Below, piece by piece: positions 1-12,800 of a stretch of DNA of 64,000 nucleotides; position 1 is the stretch's first letter; every line of letters begins with the position of its first letter. Where the stretch lies: contig VXBP01008584.1 of the NCBI GenBank assembly GCA_013400115.1, forward strand, positions 564,267-628,266, read 5' to 3'. This DNA is from Rhinopomastus cyanomelas. Its lineage: Eukaryota > Chordata > Aves > Bucerotiformes > Rhinopomastidae. A program made the translations under genes and the position numbers. The notes under the pieces are model-generated. The model was not told where the DNA came from. It did not search any database and saw only the letters and a list, made by a program, of their open reading frames with translations.

Positions 1-349
1 TTATGATTCTGGCACTCGCGGCTACATAGCCCTTGCAAGTTCGACTGTGCAGCCGGGGCAGATTCTCAGTCTGAGCAAACGCAAAGTGTTTACTGCTTTG
101 AGTCCAGACACAGCTTTGCAGTTTACCTTCTCCCTTCCCGCGGCACTCTGCCTGCTTGGGCGTTGCGTCTGCTCAGCTCCTCACGCAGTAGCCACTCACT
201 TCCTGCCGCCAGCACCCTGGCAGGCAGTACTGCCACCGCCTTCCACACGCTGGAAATCACTGGTTTTCATTACGTTTTCTCCGATTTTTCAGAGCGCTCC
301 CTGGATACGAGGGGGTTTAGGGAGGCGCTCCAGCAGGCTGCACCTGACT
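1..349. other. Upstream intergenic sequence, nothing recognised
   Basis: Moderately GC-rich flank 5' of the CpG island. It holds short open frames but none resembles a known protein. In mammals the gene on this side is RFX7, but no RFX7 exon is visible here. Confidence 0.5.
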
Positions 350-841
350 CTCAGGGGTGTGCTAAAGGCCGCGCCGCCGAAAGCGGCAGGGGCAGTCTTT
401 AGTCGAAGGATGGTTTCGCCCCGTCCCGCCTAAAGGAGGAGAGGCGGAAGGTGGGGGAAGGTGGGGGAGGGGCGGCGCTGTCCCCGTGGCCCTGATAGGA
501 GGCGCGAGCCGCTCCCGCCTCACCGCCCAGAGCCGCGCGCGCCACGAGCTGCCCCCGCGGCGAGTGTCTCCAGGCGGAGCGCGGGACGAAAGCCAATGGG
601 GAGGCGCCGCCGCTTCGTAAGTGGGCGGTGCCGCAGGCTTCTGCGCCAATCGGACGAGGCAGAGGGGCCGAGGAGCGGAGTGCAATAGGGCGCGCGCCCG
701 CGCTCACGGGGCCGGGCGAGGGTGGCCACTGCCGCTCGCGCGCGCAGCGGGCCGTGGGCGGGGATGTGGGCGGGGTCGTGGGCGCGGCGGGGCGGTGGTG
801 GCGGGTAAACACGGCGGCGGGCCGGAGGGCAGTGCGGTGCT
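350..841 (+). promoter_or_regulatory. CpG-island promoter and 5' UTR of NEDD4 short form
   Basis: Very GC- and CpG-rich DNA runs from about 350 to about 1250 and covers the first exon. CCAAT boxes lie at 593-597 and 646-650. GC boxes of the GGGCGG type lie near 621-630 and twice at about 755-775. No TATA box is seen, as expected for a housekeeping CpG-island promoter. The transcription start cannot be placed from sequence. Open frames crossing this stretch follow from high GC and match no protein I know. Confidence 0.7.
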
Positions 842-886
842 ATGGCTGCTTCACCCGTGGAGGTGCTTGGGATGCTAGGAGAAGAG
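842..886 (+). CDS. NEDD4: NEDD4 coding exon 1 (short-form N-terminus)
   Basis: Encodes MAASPVEVLGMLGEE and ends at donor GTGAGG. The human short form starts MATCAVEVFGLLEDE, the same length with the same border. The ATG has G at -3 and G at +4, a good Kozak context. Phase 0 exit into exon 2. Confidence 0.93.
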
Positions 887-3800
887 GTGAGGCAGCGGAT
901 TCCGCTCCCCCACGCCCTCCGTGTTTCCCCCCTTTATCCCGTTCACGGGCTGGGCTGGGCGGGCCTCCTCCCCCACTCAGGGCGGGGATTTCTTGCGGGC
1001 CTGGCGTGGCAGTGGGGACCCAGTCGGGAGCGCGCAGCGCGAGGACGCCCCTTCCTTTGCCTGTGCCCTCCGCCCCGGCTTTCCCGGCTGCCGAGTGCTG
1101 CGGGGGAGCCTTTCCCGGTGGACGAAAACAGTGGGTTCCGTGGGCAACTTCCCTGTGGCGGAGCTGGATGGGTGCAGCGGGTTTCCTGCTCGCCCCGCTG
1201 CACGCTGGCGTTGAGGGGTCGCGTCTTTGTTCCAGTTGTGTGACAGCCGGTGCTGAGCCCCGGGACCAGGCGCGGGTTAACGCGGTGCAGAAGGGAGGTT
1301 GGAGCTTCAGCAGCGATGCTTTTCCTCCGCATCACCATTCGCGGAGCACGGAACCCGCCGGGGTTTCGATGTTTTTGCAATAGTAGCTGAAAGTGATTTC
1401 ATAGCGGTGTCTGCTGTGAGGCCACAGTTGCTGAGCACGTGGGTCAGGACTGGTGAACCTGTTCCTATGCAGCTGGGGTGGGCTTGTCGTCCTCACTGGC
1501 TTGTGCCTAGGAAAAAGTATGGATGGAATAGTTGACTCGAGCAAGAAGAAAAGTCAGGTTTTGGTTGTGGTTTTTTTAGTTTAGTTGTGTTTTTTTTTTT
1601 TTAAATCGCAGGTACAGGAAGTCTTGACAGCTGTAACCATCTGTTTGGTGACCTGTGTGAAATGTCAGCAGTGCCTTTGAGCCAACAGGATATTTTATCA
1701 AGAGTGTCTTTATCAGCTCGTGCAGGCAGTGGTGATCCCTGTCAGTGCACACTAGTTGCATCCCTAGTTTTAAATAAAGTTAATTTCTGCCATTAATTAT
1801 TCCTAGTCTACTAGCATGGCTGCCTTACTCCAGTTTGGTGTTACTTCTCCAGAAGTAACTGGGAAAGCTCTTGGGTGATTTATTTTTTCAACTTAATATT
1901 TAAATTACATAGGAGTTCTAGTAGAAAATTAGCACAGCATGCCACAAGGGTTGCATAGCACTTCCCATTGCAAGATCCTGTTTTCAATTGCTAGTAACAT
2001 TCTGAGGCTGTGTAAATGGGCTAAAACATTCTATGACTCAGACTCTCTATTAACTTTATTTGATTTTGGTCCGTTTAATTGTTTCTTAGCCTCTCCTTTT
2101 ATGTGGAATATGTTTTGAAATCTGGTCAAAATTGTGTGCTTTTGATCCCTCTCCCCTCTTCTGAACACGAGCACATTCTCTTGAAACAGCTAAGGGAAGG
2201 AGGAGGAGGAAGTTTTGAGTGTGTAACAAATCTATTGGATACAACTTTTCCTGTAATTCAAAAGCTTACCTGAACTTTTTCAAGTTACCAATGTGAAAAG
2301 AGCTATTTATGGTCAGATAGTTCAATGTTATGTTAGAGCTTATTGATTCAGATGTGAAGAAATTGATTAGGGTTTTCATGTGTGATTATGTATTGCACGG
2401 ATGACAAAATGAATGATCTTTGGTTTATAGGAAAATTGCTTCCAGCTGTTGCTGCCTGGGGTACTAAAATCAAACCGGAGTTCTGCTTCTCTAGTTTGTC
2501 TCGTTGTTGTTGTTGGTTTGTTTGTCTTCCCAGAGTTGAATTTGGTAAGACTGCATAAACAGAATTGCAACAAAAACGAAATCCAGAAGCCCAAATTGTA
2601 TTGAAAATAACATAAAATAATTTTCTGCAAAAAGCTTCTGCCACCCTGGTTTTGCAGACTTTTTGTAGTTGACGCGTGCACACCGCTGCTTACCCAGCGC
2701 TCCTCTGTGACTTGCAGCATGGGTTTGCTTGCTGTATGAATCAAAATTGCCTGGTAAAACACAGTGGTTATCTACAAAACCTCTAATTGTAGCTCTTGTA
2801 TTTCATTAGTTAGAGTATTTCCCATATAAATGAATGCAGTTACTCATCACCTTCCTTACTCAGTGCTTTCCTCTTCCTGCCTCCCAAGTTGTTTATTTAT
2901 TCCGGATTTCTTTGGAAGTAGTACGATAGTGACTTTGGCTTAATAAAGGATATGATGTGGCTGACACAAACAAAATGCTGCAGCTGGGATGAAAAGGTAT
3001 TTGAGGCTATTGTGTATGCATATGGTGAGTTATTTGGTGTGCTGGATTAGCTGAACTTCAGTGCCTAACTGCAGATGCAGTTGCCCTTAATTTCTGTGGT
3101 TTGTTTTTTCTTGTGCAAAATAGCGTCTTGTCTCCTACAGTACTACTTATGACTTGGTTGGCTACTGAAATAATGAGCGTGAGAAAAGTCATTAGGGAGA
3201 ACATAATAATTCTGTCTTCAGAGCAGGACCTAAGCATTGTGCTGAAGTTGAGTCTGGGGTCACATGCTGAAAAGAGAAGACGGGAGACAATACAAAATAG
3301 TAGTTACTGAGCAATACCAGTGTTGTGGACTTACTAAGGTGTCTGTCCTTTAAAAAAGAACTTGTGATCCTGTCATCAACATTTGTAGTGGGATAGCTGT
3401 GCAATAGCAGGCTACAACAAATATAATCTAGGATTAATACTAAACTAAAACTGAGTGCTGAATACACTTCTGAATCCTTGTGGATTATTTTGCATTGCAG
3501 GACAGTGTATAGAAACACGACAAACAGATTAGCTTCAACAAAGTGTAGAATCTCAATTTTGAAAATGAAGAGCTCTAGTATTTTTTAAAAAGTGCTTATC
3601 CTCCCATTCATGTATTTTGAAGAGGAAAGAAATGCCTTGAAGTGTACTTCCCACCTTGAGGTCAGCTTTGTCCCTCAGTACCCTTTGCCTCAGGCTTCTT
3701 TAAAAAATCAGCTGGGATGGTTCATAAAACTTTATCTTGACCTGTGGGGTGGGTGACTGTTACTGCATACTCTGTGTCTAGAGTACAGCTGCCAGTGTTG

Positions 3801-6800
3801 AGTCAGCCCTACAGCCTGCAGTGGTGGACTGACACAGCTGCTGCAGTGGTAACTTTTGCTAGTAAGTTGGGATGTCCATAGCTACAGATTTTTTTGCTGT
3901 GAGACTTTGTCTTGGAAAACGTTCAGGTCACCAAGACTTGGGCTTTAGTAGGTAAAACATTTTGAAACTATTCGCTTCCATTTGTACTGTGTTCTTGTGA
4001 CAGTTGACTTCAATACTAAATACAGCTTTTTCTGGGAATAATTATGGAAGGAACTTTGAAAGACTGCAGAAGGAATCATTGGTATCTCAGCTACTGCTCT
4101 TCTATTTCTTAGGTTGCAGAAAACTAATAACTGAAAAGTATTCTGGGTTAGAGGTACAACTGTTGAAAGAACTGTCCAGAACAAGTGTATTCATTTCTGT
4201 TTTCTATTAAAATACCTGCTTGTACTGGATGGCTTTGGAATAACATGGAATAAAATAACATCATTTTTCTGTAAGCATGTGTTTCATAGCGAGTTTAATT
4301 AAAAAATTCCTGTATGTCAAAGTTTTTACATTCTCAACCTGAATTCAAGACTTAGTTATTTTGCTTAGCTCTTTCTCTGTTGCCTGAATAGCACATGGAG
4401 TTAGCCAGTGTTTTTTTGGTTTGTTGTGTCCACTGCATTTAATCTGTTTCAGGGATCAAACCAGTCATGGGAACTTGTCACAGACAAAAATACACTTCTT
4501 ACTTGCATACTTTTGCCATTTCAATTTTCTCAGGCACTTGAGAACTGTCCTGTGTGGGACAGGTATTCTTGTTTGCTGCTGGCCACATGATACATTACTG
4601 AGAGTATTTTGTATTCCTTTAGAATATACTATTGGAGTAGGTTGTTCATGGTTATTTATCTTGCTGCTGGTGAACTGAATGCCCTGAGTATGTAGTTTGT
4701 CTTCTCTGCTTGGAATTAAACCTTGGAATTCTCCTTGGAATTAAACCTTGCAAGAGAGGTCAAGGGCAACAAAAAGGGCTTCTTCAAATACACTGCAGGT
4801 AAAACTAAAACTAGAGGCAATGGTAGGCTCCCTGCCGAATGAGGTGGGTGCTCTGGAAACAGAGGATACAGAGAAGGCAGAGATACTCAACACTTTCTTT
4901 GCCTCTGTCTGTAGTTCAGGGGGCTGTCTTTATATCAAGTCCCCCAGACTGCTGAGGCTCCAGAGACAGCTGAGACAAGAAAGGAGGTTGGTTGATGAGG
5001 ACTGGGTTAGGGATAAGTTGAGCAAACTGGATGTGCACAAATCCATGGGCCCAGATGGGATGTACCCGCGGGTGCTGAGGGAGATGGTGGAAGTCATTGC
5101 TAGGCCACTCTCCATCATCATTTCAAAGTCATGGGAATCAGGAGAGGTGCCTAGAGACTGAAGGATAGCAAATGTCTCTCCAATCTTCAAAAAGGGAAAG
5201 AAGGAGGACCCAGGTAACTATAGACCGGTCAGCCTCACTTCCAGCCCAGGAAAACTGATGGAACAATTTGTTCTAGAGGCTGTCTCCAGGCACATCAAGG
5301 ACAGGAGGGTTATTAAGGACAGTCAGCATGGCTTCACCAAGGGAAAGTCATGCTTGACCAATCTGATAGCCTTTTATGAGGGCGTAACCAGGTGGATGGA
5401 TGATGGCAGAGCAGTGGATGTGGTCTATTTTGACTTCAGCAAGCATTTGACAGTCTCCCACAGCATCCTCACAGCCAGAATGAGGCATCTGATCAAGTAA
5501 TGAGGTGGATCATGAACTGGCTGCAGGATAGAAACCAGAGAGTAGTGGTCAATGGGACAGAGTCTAGTTGGAGGCCTGTATCTAGTGGAGTCTCCCAGGG
5601 TTTGATGCTGGGACCAGTCCTGTTCAATCTATTCATTGATGACTTGGATGAGGGATTGGCATGCACTGTCTGCAAGTTTGCTGATGACACAAAGCTGGAT
5701 GGTGTCGCCGACACCCCTGCAGACTGTGCTGCCATTCAGTGAGATCTGGACAGGCTGGAGAGCTGGGCTGAGAAAAATTTAATGAGGTATAACAAGAGTA
5801 AGTGTAGAGTCTTGCATCTGGGCAAGAACAACCCCAGGTACCAGTATAGGTTGGGGACTGAGCTGTTGGAGAACGGTGTAGGAGAAAGGGACCTGGTGGA
5901 CAGCAGGATGACCATGAGCCACCAGTGTGCTGTTGTGGCCATGAGGGTCAACAGCATCCTGGTGTGGATCAGAAGCGGGGTGGCTAACAGATCAAGAGAG
6001 GTTCTTCTACCCCTCTACTCTGTCCTGGTGAGACCACATCTGGAGTATTGTGTCCAGTTCTGGGCTCCTCAGTTCAAGAGGGATGTGGAGCTGCTGGAGG
6101 GAGTCCAGCGTAGGGGCAATAAAGATGGTTAAGGAGGTGGAGCACCTCCCTGATGAGGAGAGGCTGAGGGAGCTGTTTTTCTTTAGCTTGGAGAAGAGGA
6201 GACTGAGGGGTGACCTCATTAATGTCTTTAAATATTTGAAGGATGGAGCCAGGCTCTTGTCGGTGTCATGTAGTGATAGGATGAGGGGCTGTGGTTGTGA
6301 GCTGAAACATACGAGGTTCCACATGAATGTGAGAAGGAACTTCTTCCCAGTGAGGGTGACAGAACACTGGAATAGGTTGCCCAGGGTGGTTGTGGAGTCT
6401 CCTTCTCTGGAGACATTAAAGTCCTGCCTGGATGTGTTCCTGTGTGACTTGGTCTAGGTGATCCTGCTGTGTCAGGAGGATTGGACTAGAGGATCTTTCG
6501 AGGTCCCTTCCAATCCCTAATGATGCTCTGATTCTATGATTCTATGCTTCTGCTCACCTTACTTCACAACCCTTCTTGCTTGGAGAATTTGCTAATGAAC
6601 AGAAATCTTTGAGACTTTACTTTGGAGACTGGCATAGGGTAATTCCTCTGGATTGCTTCGGGTGAAGATAGTAATGGCATTTGGATTGTTCATGCCTGAG
6701 CTGAAGGTAGCTTAGTGTTTGTGTTCTAGCCGTAGGTGTGTGTTCCTTCTGATTCTATTCTTGTGTGGGACACTGAAACAGCACATGCATGCCTCTGTGC

Positions 6801-9800
6801 TTCAGAAATGCTCTGAATTTATTCCAGGCTGTGAAGGATTTTACCAGTGTAAGGCATGGTATGGAATCCATTATATCTGGAATAGACAGAAATCGTGGTT
6901 TAGAGAGGTTTGTGGTTTTGGTGTTGGTGTTTTTTTAACAGCAATATGACTTGTATAGAGTTAATGCTTTCTAGAAGCTGTCTTGTGTACCTAGGTTTGT
7001 TTTCTTAAAGCCATTCTTTCACATGGGACTGACAAACACTGACTGTGACTACTGTAGATGCTAGTTTGTACATGTTGAAAAAAGTGATTTGGTGGGGGTT
7101 TTTGTGCTTTGTTGTAAAGTATAATTTTGTTGACAGAAAAAATCCTCTGTTAGTGGACTTGTGTCATCTTACATCTTCTTGTTAATTTGCAGTTGAATGG
7201 AGATGTTAAATATAATCTGTTGCAGAGCTCAGCATTTCTTGGAGGATGTGATGTGTTGCTGTGTGACTTGGTCTAGGTGATCCTGCTGTGGCAGGGGGAT
7301 TGGACTAGATGATCTTTTGAAATCCTTTCCAATCCCTAATGATTCTGTGATACTTTCTTGTTTATGACCATAAAATGCCTGTATGGTACAGTTAACAACT
7401 TGTTGTAGTGAGTTAGTAGGGCTGGACTTGTAACTGACAGGTGAATCTTAATAGCTTCTTACATTTACAAGATTGGTGAATTAGTTCTTTAATAGGAATG
7501 GTCCTGAATCTAAAACTCACTTTGCTTGGAGAGAATGTCTTTAGCTCTGTTGGTTGCCATAGATGGGGAAGAAAGTGCTGTCTGAATTATGAAGGAACAG
7601 TCAAGATGTCAGACCTCCTTCCTATTTCTTTCCTCTTGGTGAAATGAACTGGCGATGCTAACAAAACTTACTTGCCTCACTTGCAAAGTCTGAATATTGA
7701 TGGAACATTCTTCAGCTAAGGGCCACCACTTGGTGGGCTATACTTTCTTTCAAATTAGATGATAACCATAGCTTCATGGGGACTGTTTCCCATGCTGTTG
7801 ACTTTTTATCTATCTTCTGTAGGGATTATTCATGCTAAGTGTAGCAGATCTAAGTCCTCTTCTCTAGCTTCATCTCCTAATTATGTGTTGGAGTTTTTTT
7901 GCTTAAGATCTAAAGATTTATAAATAAAATTTTAGTACCTTTTTGTAATACCTAACAAAGCTCTGTTCCTGTTTTTAAATGTTGGTTTTTATATTAGGAA
8001 GGTGAAGAATGTTGATGTCTTCTATACTGTTTAAGGAAAAACCTTCTCTAGAGAAGGGAGTAGGAAGAACCAAATACTCAGGCTCTGAAAGTTTTCTTTG
8101 AGATGAAAGTAAGTGCAGTTAAGGAAGATATCTTTGTGAAACACTCAAGCATGACTTTTATGATCACTAATGATTTCACAGTAAAAAAAAGAAATCAAAC
8201 CTCAAACTTTAAATACTCATGGAAATGAATAAAACACTCTTGGTTGGGAGATATAAACTGGGAAACTTGCTAAGATGTGGGGCTTTAACTTCTTTAAGCA
8301 CAATAGTATCATCTGTTAAAATGGGCAGATGCACAAAGCTGTCTGTTCAGCTGGACTATGCAGTCACTCTAGCTGGAAGTGATCTTTCAGCATCATTCCC
8401 AAGCTGCTCCTAGGCCTTTCTTAATCAACAATTTGTGCTTGAAATACCCACCTTCACTCTACTAATAGCTTGTATCTTGAATTAGATGTCTCACAGACTG
8501 GAGAAGTGTGTTATAGAAGAGGTTGTAAATTCAAGGTGTATATCTTACTGCCTTTTTACCAACTTTCTGTACATCAGTACATGGGATTGGAGAGATTGTT
8601 TTACATGGGATGTAGAGCATGTTTGCCCCATTGAGCATCCTCTCCTTTTTCTGCTTTCTCATGCAGCCAGGCTACTAACAGTTTTGGACTTCCAAACAGT
8701 CGGTCTGTTTATTGTAGCTTGCCTTGCCTGCACATACCCAAATCTGAATTTTCTGACTTTCCTTTATCTGTGTACTATATGCAGACGTGGTTGAAGCTTA
8801 AGGAAGTATTAATTTAGAATTCCTGATATTACCAGAATCCTAAAAGGCACTGCTGCTGTACTGGTTTTATCACTGTGATGTATTTGATGTTCTCTCCTTG
8901 GCTGGATTTAGTGGTAGTTGATTCTCGACCAATCTGCTTGGAAAAAACCCAAAACAATAGCAGGATGTTATTGCCTGGAGCAGTTGTTTACTACATAGTG
9001 TGCTCTCTGTTAGACTACTGTCAAAGTTTAAGACCCAACATGAAATGAACCAATTAATTTAGTTAATGTGCTAATGGACCAAAACAATAACAAAACAAGG
9101 AGGGTTTGGAAACAACTTATAAATTGTAGGCAAGACATAAACTAACTTGATTTGGGGGAAAAAACCAACAAGGCACTTACTTTACCCTACATAAAAACCA
9201 ACTTAAACAATTTGCCCCACATAAAAACCTCACAAGAAGACATGTGGAGATTTAATCACATGTTCTTGCATAATGGAGATAAACTTCAGTGTCCAAACCC
9301 TCAAAGGGAAGAGACTTCTAGCCGTTCCTGCTTCTTGTGGAAATCTGGTGTCCATCAAGTCCATGCACACATCCCTCAGCCTCAGTGGGCATTTTAATGT
9401 CCAGTTGTCTGTTCCATGTGCTTCCGTGCCAGTCCTCCATTTCCAGCACGCCAATTCCTATGGCCAGGAACAACTCCATTTCAACAAACTATGGAATTTA
9501 GATGAAATCCACTTATCTTTGAGGCAGCACTTTCTCTCCATTCACCATGTTTTCCAGGGCAAGATGGCTGCTGCATTGAACACCCAGTGCCATGTGCTGT
9601 CTGCAAAACACAGACCAGAAAGAGCCAGCAATGTGCTCTTGTGGCCAAGAGGGCCAACAGCATCCTGGGGTGGATTAGAAGAGGGGTGGTTAGCAGATCA
9701 AGAGAGGTTCTTCTCGCCCTCTACTCTGCCCTGGTGAGACCACACCTGGAGTATTGTGTCCAGTTCTGGGCCTCTCNGACCAAAGATTAATACAGGAAAA

Positions 9801-12800
9801 CCAATAACATGTTCCAATACTAATCAAATATGTGCTCTGAAGAACCCTTCTCTTAATTAAATCCTCTTTCTGTTGATCTTCAGTCATTTTTTCTGAGTTT
9901 TGTATGTATCTTGCACATCAGTGAGCTTTTTGTCTGTGGTGGTTCTTTATCTGACGCTGAGGTTTGGGATGTGAGAATAATTGCAACTTGCTGGAGATTC
10001 TTGTAAAATTAATGGTTGGGCTTGGAGCATTTACATTAACATCAGAGAGATCCTTGATAGCGATGGAATTGGGTAATAGCGTGTTGTGTGTTTCATCTTG
10101 CCACTTTATGTAGATCATGGAACAGCTCAGGTTGAAAGGGACCTTGGAGATAGTCTACTGCAACCATCCTTCCAAGGGCAGAGATGGTTGCTCAAGGCCT
10201 CATCCAGCCTGGCCTTGAACACTTCGAGGGGGAGGCAGCCGCAACCTCTCTGGGCAGATGATATGAGTCTCTCCACCCTTGCTACTGAAGAATCTTTTCC
10301 TAAGATCTAGCTTAAATCTACTCTCCTTCAGTTTTAAACCATTTCTCCTTGTCCTATTACTAGATCTCCCTGGAGAAAGTCCCACTCTAGCCTTCCTGTA
10401 GGTTCTCTTCAGGTATTGGAAGGCAGTTTTAAGGGCCTCTTGGAGCATTCTCTTCCCTAGGCCCCTCAGCTCCCTCAGCCTGTCCTCATAGCAAAGGTGC
10501 TCCAGCCCTTGGACCATCTTTGATCTGGACTCACTCCAATAATTCTATGTGAAGGCTAGGTAGCTACAGTTAGTAGTGTAATACCTTCTTATGGGATGTT
10601 GCAGACAGTAGTGACTGGCAAAGGTAAATGCCTCTTGCTGGTCCTACAAGATAACGATTCAGTGAAGAAAATCTAAAAGTTTGAGCTTTCTTTTTTTCCC
10701 TCTTTGCTGGCTTGGATGTAAGCAGCAGCTAAAACTTGTAAGGTGACAAGTTACGATTCCTTGTGACTCTTACAACATTTAATTTGCATAGGAAAGTTAT
10801 CATTTATGGTCTGTAGAGCTGGCAGTGTCCTCTGTACCCATACACGTCACTCACAGACTTCAGGAACGCAGACAAGGATCACACCTGATCGTTCCCGGGT
10901 TTGTCAGTGGGTTTTTGGGGATTTTTTTTGTACTGTAGTCATCACCGTGTCACAATTGCTTAATCTGCGCCGCCTTTCTCACCCTTTCTTTCTGTATATG
11001 GCTTTTCTTCTGTCCTCTGCTGTGTTTTGGACTTAGTGCTGATGCAGCAGTCACTCTTGCACTGGTCATGAGCATTATCTCCTACCATGTGAATTTGGCA
11101 AAAATGGGGTGAAGTTATATATATTAATTGTGTAGAAATTTATATACTAGAGAACACTGTTTAGTGGACGTGGTTGGGTTAGGTTGACAGTTAGACTGGG
11201 ATAATCTTGTAGGTCTCTTGCAACCTTAATGTGTTATTCTTTGATTTAAAGTTTTTAAGTTACTGGCTATCTATATATCACGTCAGAAACCTCCTATTTA
11301 ATCTTGTTACGTACTGTCTGAGTAAACTAATTTATTGTTGGCATTTGTGAAAATGACGCATGTTAGCAGATCCAGCTATTCTGAGCAGTTAATCTCAAAC
11401 ATGTGCTTTAGAATATAGAATCACATGGAACTTGGAAAGAACCTCTAGGATCATCAAGTCCAACCTTCAGCCCAACACCTCTGTGACTGCTAGGCCATGT
11501 CCCAAAGTGCTATATCTACTCGCCTTTTGAGAATCTCCAGGGATGGGGACTCCACCACTGCCCTGGGCAGCCTGTTCCAATATCTAACCATTGTTTCACT
11601 AGAGAAAGTTTTCCTAATTTCCAAGATGAGCTTCCCCTGGTGCAATTTGTGGCCATTTCCTCCTGTCCTGTCATCAGTTGTATGGGAGAAGATGCCAATA
11701 ATGTACTAATACAATTAACAAAAGAATAAAGAAACCTGGAAGTTTGTTATAAGGTAAATTAACTTGCCAGTTAAACTCTGTAAAAGATGTTTTGTCTGAT
11801 TTAATCAGAGCAAGACTTTTTTTAAAGTTGAGGCTCTGTAATGTCTGGTGGCCTTATTCTCCCTACATATATTACGCACCAGCTTTAACAAAATTATCTG
11901 ACCCCCCAAGTTACTTTATCCTTGAGCTGGTTAGGAGCAGACTCATGGATACAAACACTTAGAGCCATTCATGTGCAGGGAGCTGCTGCTCCCTGGCAGT
12001 TGATGTATAGAAGTAGTCAAAAGAAACCGTAGTTGTTCCAGCTATACAAATAACAGCCCTTGTCCAGTTCTGTGCCCAGTGCTGCTGCCTTTTGGCTGTT
12101 TGCGCGTCTCTGGGGCACGCATGTCTGTTACAGAGCTGCTGGGTGCGAGTGCCTTGAAACCTGACAGGCTTCCAGTGTCTTCAGAGCTGGGGTGAATGCT
12201 GTCTCTTCAGCTCTACAGACAGAATACATTCAGACTGATGACTTCAAGTGAACATCAGGACTGCAAAGTTGTGGGTAGGCATTTCTGACCAGGAAGAGAC
12301 TCTTGGGGAGGTGAGTCTGTCAGAGTGCAGTTTTCTAGACGAGCTGCATTCCTAGCTGTCATGGTCCGGATTAATGACTAGGTGCTTATTCTTCCCCATG
12401 CCACCAGAGCCACTGGAAGCATCATAGTGTTGGAAGGCATTAGTGACGTGAGCTTGAGAGTGTCTACACCCTCTACCTCAAAGCAGACACTCTCGGGTGG
12501 CAGCTACCTGCACATCTACAGCAGCAGTTACTGATCCACTATTTCTTTGTGTGTGTGACTACAAAGGGGATGAATAAAGGTCTTCCAAACAAGGTGAAGA
12601 AAAGGTTCAAAATTGCTTTTTGAAACCATGAATTTTGGGTTTCACTCTAATTCATTGTGGATACCAGAGTAAGTGATGCTTTGTCTCCATGTAGAACTTG
12701 TATTGCCTAATTTTTGGCTGCATGAAACTAGCTTCCAACAGTTGGAACTCTTCAGATATTCCTAGTTTTCTGAGACCATTGTATTTCAGGCGGTGTTTGT

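Noticed and set aside
47..1535. Overlapping open frames up to 251 codons on both strands around the CpG island
   Set aside because: They come from high GC content with few stops. They have low-complexity Arg/Gly/Pro/Ala composition and no known similarity. Only 842-886 is supported, by exact match to the NEDD4 N-terminus and a good donor.
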